Shown here piece by piece: positions 26,942 to 32,900 of a stretch of DNA of 64,000 bases. The notes under the pieces were generated by a model, which worked only from the letters and a program-made list of their open reading frames with translations, was not told the DNA's origin and did no database searches. This DNA comes from Elysia chlorotica. Taxonomy: Eukaryota; Mollusca; Gastropoda; Plakobranchidae. The position numbers were made by a program, and so were the translations under genes. Numbering within the stretch: position 1 is the stretch's first letter; every line of letters starts with the position of its first letter. The stretch spans positions 797,651 through 861,650 of the forward strand of contig RQTK01000030.1 of the NCBI GenBank assembly GCA_003991915.1, written 5' to 3'.

Positions 26942-29900
26942 CTCCCTCCCTCCCTCAATACCACTAGGGTCTAACCTAGACACCCCTCCACTCCTACCAA
27001 CCTCTCTGCTCCTGGACTCTTCATATTCTCTACTACACTTCTTCCCTCTTTTGAAAAGTTCATTAAATTTTTGTTGGAAATTGTTTAATGAATTCTCCAA
27101 ACTACTCCTAAAAGACTATTTTAAAAGATAAAACACAATGAAAAAATGTGTAATTATAAAACCTATGATAAATAAAGAATGTAGACACAAAGTATTTAGA
27201 CAGATACATCTATTCATAGAGGTTAATTTACATATGTAACAAAACGCAGGTTTAATATCGGATTGATTGAATAGCAGTATATAGAAGCATATCAACAATC
27301 TTAGACTATTAGAATGGAAGCTGTCTGGCTTGAATTGAAAAAATTTAAACATGTGAACGATAACAGTTATCCTTGACATAAACTTGGTATACCACAATTT
27401 TACAACAATGCAGGACACTTGTTGCCATAGCAAATAAAACAAAGGTTAAGAAAACTTTAGGATGGTGGTATATGCTCCATATACTGCACAGTTTCACATT
27501 TATTTATGTAATGACAGTTTAGTTTATTAATAAGATTGAATTAGGTGACTTAAGGAAAATAAAGCCTATTTGGCTGTATAACTTTATTCTGTTTAATTTG
27601 TGTGTGTTTTTCTGCACCTTTAATTCGCACAAAAGCCTGAAATAATCCTGATTTTATATCAATATTTTAAAAATAAAAATCAGAGCGTCTGCAAGGAAAA
27701 ATCTCTATTCAAATGGTGCGTCTATCACAAAAGTAGTATTTTAGTAGCAGGTCCTGACAAGGTCAAGGAGCACTTAACAAACAAGAGTAGAGCGTCGGCC
27801 TTACCAGGAGTGGTGCCAGTTTGTGGAAGATGTGCGAGGCCACGATGGTGTGCACTATGTGCTGGGGGCACTGCTCACACAGGGGAGGTAATGGGAAATC
27901 TTCTTTCAGGTTTGACGCACTCGCCTCCACTTTGCTGACCTGAAATAAATGTGAATAAATAATTATGTGTCATTAAATCAAAGGAGTTACATTGCGTCCA
28001 TGCAAGAGGTGAAATTGCGATTTTATTTGAAAGACAAAAAGCTGACGTTTTAAAATTTGCAAAAAAATTTATTCTATCTTTATTAGTTCAAAAGATGTAA
28101 AGTTTGGGATAACCCTCACAATAGTGCAAGTTCTATTGTGTTAACTGACAAAATACAAGATATTCAGTGTGAGTAAGTCTCTATCCTACCTGGTGATCCT
28201 CCACCACTTTGGGCAGTAAACTGTGCAGGTAGGTGAACAGAAGCTCTGCCTGAGCAACTTCCACAAGCCTCGGGCTCTGCAGAGGGCGGTATCCCTCGAT
28301 AGGATACGTGATGCAAGATTCAAGGAAATAACTTTGCTATTCTTAAGACTGGTACTGAGAATCGTTACATGTTGACATTATTTTTTTTTTTTTTTTTTTT
28401 TCAGGAGGGTGGGGTAGGGTTTGGCCTTCATTTGCTCATTAGCCATCAATGGTGCTAGAAAACCATCCTCTTTACAGTCAGATAAGCTTTTCTGAGCGCT
28501 CGAGGAGATCAAGAGCCTTACAATGTAGACTTCAAAGATACAGAAATTTGTTTCTGTCTAGCGTGGTTAAACATAGTTTCTATTCGGACCAAGTTGCTAT
28601 GCAAGTTATATTATTATTTAAATAATTCTTGTTGTTACAACGGAAAAAAACGTAGTATAGTACAAAAGTTTAAAAAGATTTTTAAAAATTGAATGAATTA
28701 AACAACACATTTCTTTTGTCTGCTAGAAGATAATCGTCTTTACATGAGTCGACTGACTAAAATACAGAAATTTTCCCTTTACTGCCAGGACTCTGTTCTT
28801 ATGTCAGTGTTTTTCTGCAGTTACCAGTAGGTGATATCACAGTGTAGAAATGATACAGGACATAGTAAATTCTGCAAAATAATCTTTATTACTTAGACAG
28901 CTATATACAATTCTATTTTTTAAAATTTAGATTCATCTTCAAGCTAAAGTATGGTATGCAAACAAATGGCTTTAAGAGACATCGGTTTCAATGTACATTT
29001 TATAAAGAGAAAAAAATGTTCAATAACAGTAACAGTAATTTTTTTTTAAAGGATATTTGAGAGGCAAGGCACCAAAATTGGCTCTTATACTCTCAGCAAA
29101 GGACAAGCTGACAGCGGGAAAATATGCATAGCCGGGGCCCATTCGAAGTTTGTCGAATGCTTCACCGAGGAACACACCATTTCTGTAAATAAAAATAATA
29201 GAAGACATTTGTTTGTTAAATTCTTAGACGGGATTAACAGACATACATTTCTATTATTATATATCTAATATTTCTCCACTTTATCACACTCTACAATAAT
29301 TATATAGTTATCTCAATATATATATAGTAGATCTCTGATTTCGAAAATGAAACAGCAGGCCTTACACAAAGTATCAATGAGCGAAAATGAGCAATGTTGT
29401 AATCAGTAATGCCTACACAAAAATCTACAAGACAAAATCAAAGAATTTTTGTTAAGGCGACATGTTACACCATTCGCACCTATATCGCCCGTCATTGCCG
29501 GTGTAGTTCCGCATTCTATATATGTTTACTTTCGTTACCTAGTACTTCCGAAAATCTCCCGAAAATCTCTTTCGTGTAAGCCTCATTTGAGTTTTGACAA
29601 AGCTTTGTGTACATTTTTTGTTGTTTCAGTTTTAGAATTAGATCTAAAAACAAGCTTCAAACTTCACTGTTTTCTCTGTCGATTTTTTTCTTTTTAAGCA
29701 ATTTCAAGCCTAACTTCTAAGTATAAACTTTAAGTGCTATGGTTGATCTCCTGAATACAATAAAGATAAAAGTGATTGGGAGTCAGATGATGATAAGATG
29801 GGGGTAAAGTCTGATTCTAGTGAGGGGAAGGACTCAGTATCTGAGCCAGGTCCAGCTGATGAGTGGAGTGAGAATCTATGCTGGAGTTGGAGTTGAATGG

Positions 29901-32900
29901 CCCCAGAAATTTCGAGAATGATGTATTTGTAGGCCCAATCCTAGATTCTGGTGTCACAGTGACCCACCAGCATTAAAAATTCAAAATCTATATTTGGATT
30001 CCAGTTACATGATTTTCATAATCTTATCTTGTTAATTCACTTGCAATAATCTTGTTTAAATATGAGTCTGTGCAGGATTAATTCCCTTCTCTTACTAGGG
30101 GCAGGGATTTGCTTAGGCTGCACTGGCTTAGGTAAGATTTTTAGTCATGCCTATTTGAACTTTTTTGAAATTATTTTGCTAACACTTTTTTATATTCTAC
30201 TAACAGTTCCATGCAATACTTGTCTTGAGGAATTTCACATTACTACTTTTATACTTTTGGACATTTCAAATATCCAGCTAAAATATTGGAATCAAAACAA
30301 ACAATAAGCTTATTGCTATCCTTAAAAGAGTTTTTAGTTTTCAATTTTAGAGATGAAAACTTTTGTTGTTTTTTTCTTTCTCAAAGTTGAAAAAAAAAAA
30401 AAAGCCTAAGCCTTATGGCCGTATTAGGAGCGAAATGAGGGACTTGCCTGTAGAAACTGATGGTTCCTTCGTCGCAGTCTATGGCACAAGAAATGACGTC
30501 ACCAGACATCCATGGCTTCAGCAAGAGTAAGGGGGGAAAAAGAAACTTTCTTTGTATTGTGGATACAACAGTTTATAAACCCATAGATCAATTATTTCTA
30601 GGATATAAGAAATGCATATTATTTTTCTTTCTATCACATATAACAGTAACAAAAGTTAAATCATTTTCATTCAGGCATAGTGTTTGGGGGATGGTGGTGA
30701 AAAAAAATATTCAAACCCTGCCCCTATGAAAAGAGGGCCTACCAGTACTAATAAAGAAAATAACGCACAACATCCAGTGCCTTAGCAAGTTTCCAAACAT
30801 TTAGCTGTTGCGATTCTCTAGCTAAAGCTGATAAGTGAATATAAAATAAAACTTTCATTCAGCCAAGATATGTAATATTCAATAACAACATTTCCACAAA
30901 ATGAAAAGAAAAAAAAGAAGAAGAAAGGACTTATACCTCTCCATATTTCTTTGTAGTGATGTTCCACTTCCGCAACCTGTTGCCATCATAAGCGTACGAG
31001 TCACGGGTGTCCCCAACACCCTCCTGAGATGTTCATAAATCAGAGTTAGAGGATACTTGTTATTTTAGCAATAGATAAAAATCAAATACTCCTTAAGTTA
31101 AAAAAAAAATTATCATAGGAATATCTTTTCATTCCCTTTAAATTTCTTTCTTTTTTCCCCCCCCAACTTCTTGTTGCTCGATACTAATTATCCTTATAAC
31201 AATAATTTTAATTCTTAAAAATTCATTGAAAGAATCTGCAGTACAACTGACAGTTAGTTTTACGACCCCTAAGTTCCCCCAAAATCATATAAACCGAGAC
31301 AAGAGTTTGAGTCCGTATTTAAAGCACAGTAACAGTTTTACTGTACCAAGACAAGGCAAAGGTTGAGAATCAAACCTCAGACCTCCTGTCCACTACTGAT
31401 TAAGCTATTTCAGATACGATAGCCCTTTATTAATCCTTCGAGGGTAAATTAGAAAATGATATGCCCAAAAACACTTGTACAGTTTATATTTAAAAATAGG
31501 AATAAAAGAATAAGAGTTTGTACATGTATGAATACCGCAGAAAGACATTATATCAATATTTAACAAATTAATTCATTAATTAATTATAAAATCATTGATA
31601 AAGTGTATGAATATCATGTCTCTAAATAGAAATTAGTAATATAAATTTACGATATAAATTCAAATCAATATTAAACTAGGTAAAAGTATGGTTCTAATTT
31701 GTACATAAAGAAATCTAACTGTCGCATAACTAGATGCTTGTGTCCTTAGTAAACAGGAACAAAAATCTATGAAGTTAAATATCTATGATACTATCACAAA
31801 TTCACGCAAAATAACTACCTCCTGAGTAAATCGGCACTTTGAAGTACACCATCCCAACTGCATCACACCTTTGGAGACGAGCATCAGCTCATATACCATA
31901 ACAAAAGTTAAATCATTTTCATTCAGGCATGGTGTTTGGGGGATGGAGGTGAAAAAAAATATCCCAACCCTGCCCCTATGAAAAGAGGGCCTACTAGTAC
32001 TAATAAAGAAAATAACGCACAACATCCAGTGCCTTAGCAAGTTTCCAAACATTTAGCTGTTGCAATTCTCTAGCTAAAGCTGATAAGTGAATATAAAATA
32101 AAACTTTTGTTAAGTCATTCAGCCCCGCGCACAGGTTTACTCTGCTAGGCTGACCTGCTCCTGTAGCCTAAGCACGAAACACTCAGTGTGTACTGTCAGG
32201 GACCAAACACAGCATAACTTGGCCTGCGATCTCACAATTTTATTTAGATCTATAATTCTCTTTTCTTTTCAAATAAAGGGAGATAGTTTGTCGAATGACT
32301 TCCCCATTGGCGTTCCGTTACGAATCTGCGATTTTCACTATAGTATGTTACCTGTTTTTTTTGCACACAGTCTTACAAGGAAAAAAGATAAAATTATGTA
32401 TGCCTATAAATTTTCTAAAAGTGTATTACTTTTTTAGTTTTATTTTTTAACTCTTTGGTCTATATAGTATATATTTTCTGTAAGTTTCTGAAGGGCACTT
32501 GACAAGATATGTAATATTCAATAACAACATTTCCACAAAATTGAAGAAAAAAAAAAAGAAGAAGAAAGGACTTATACCTCTCCATATTTCTTTGTTGTGA
32601 TGTTCCACTTCCGCAACCTGTTCCCATCATAAGCGTACGAGTCACGGGTGTCCCCAACACCCTCCTGAGATGTTCATAAATCAGAGTTAGGGGATACTTG
32701 TTATTTATCAATAGACACAAATCTAATACTCCTTAAGTTTGAAAAAAAAATTGTCATAGGAATATCTTTTCATTCCCTTAAAATTTCTTTCTTTTTTTTT
32801 TTTTTTTCCAAACTTCTCGTTGCTCAATACTTATTATCCTTATAATAATAATTTTAATTCTTAAAAATTCATTGAAAGAAACTTGAAAAAAAAAATCTGC

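Larger units (their letters stand above)
30648..31897 (-). repeat. Tandem segmental duplication, downstream copy (5'-truncated exon)
   Basis: About 1.25 kb whose counterpart lies at 31903-33573. It holds a full copy of the 87-bp SPRY exon (30937-31023) and a truncated copy of the preceding SPRY exon (31819-31897). Confidence 0.9.

Noticed and set aside
29770..29985. Acidic plus-strand fragment reminiscent of a transposase N-terminus
   Set aside because: Interrupted by stops within 60 codons; similarity too weak to name a family.
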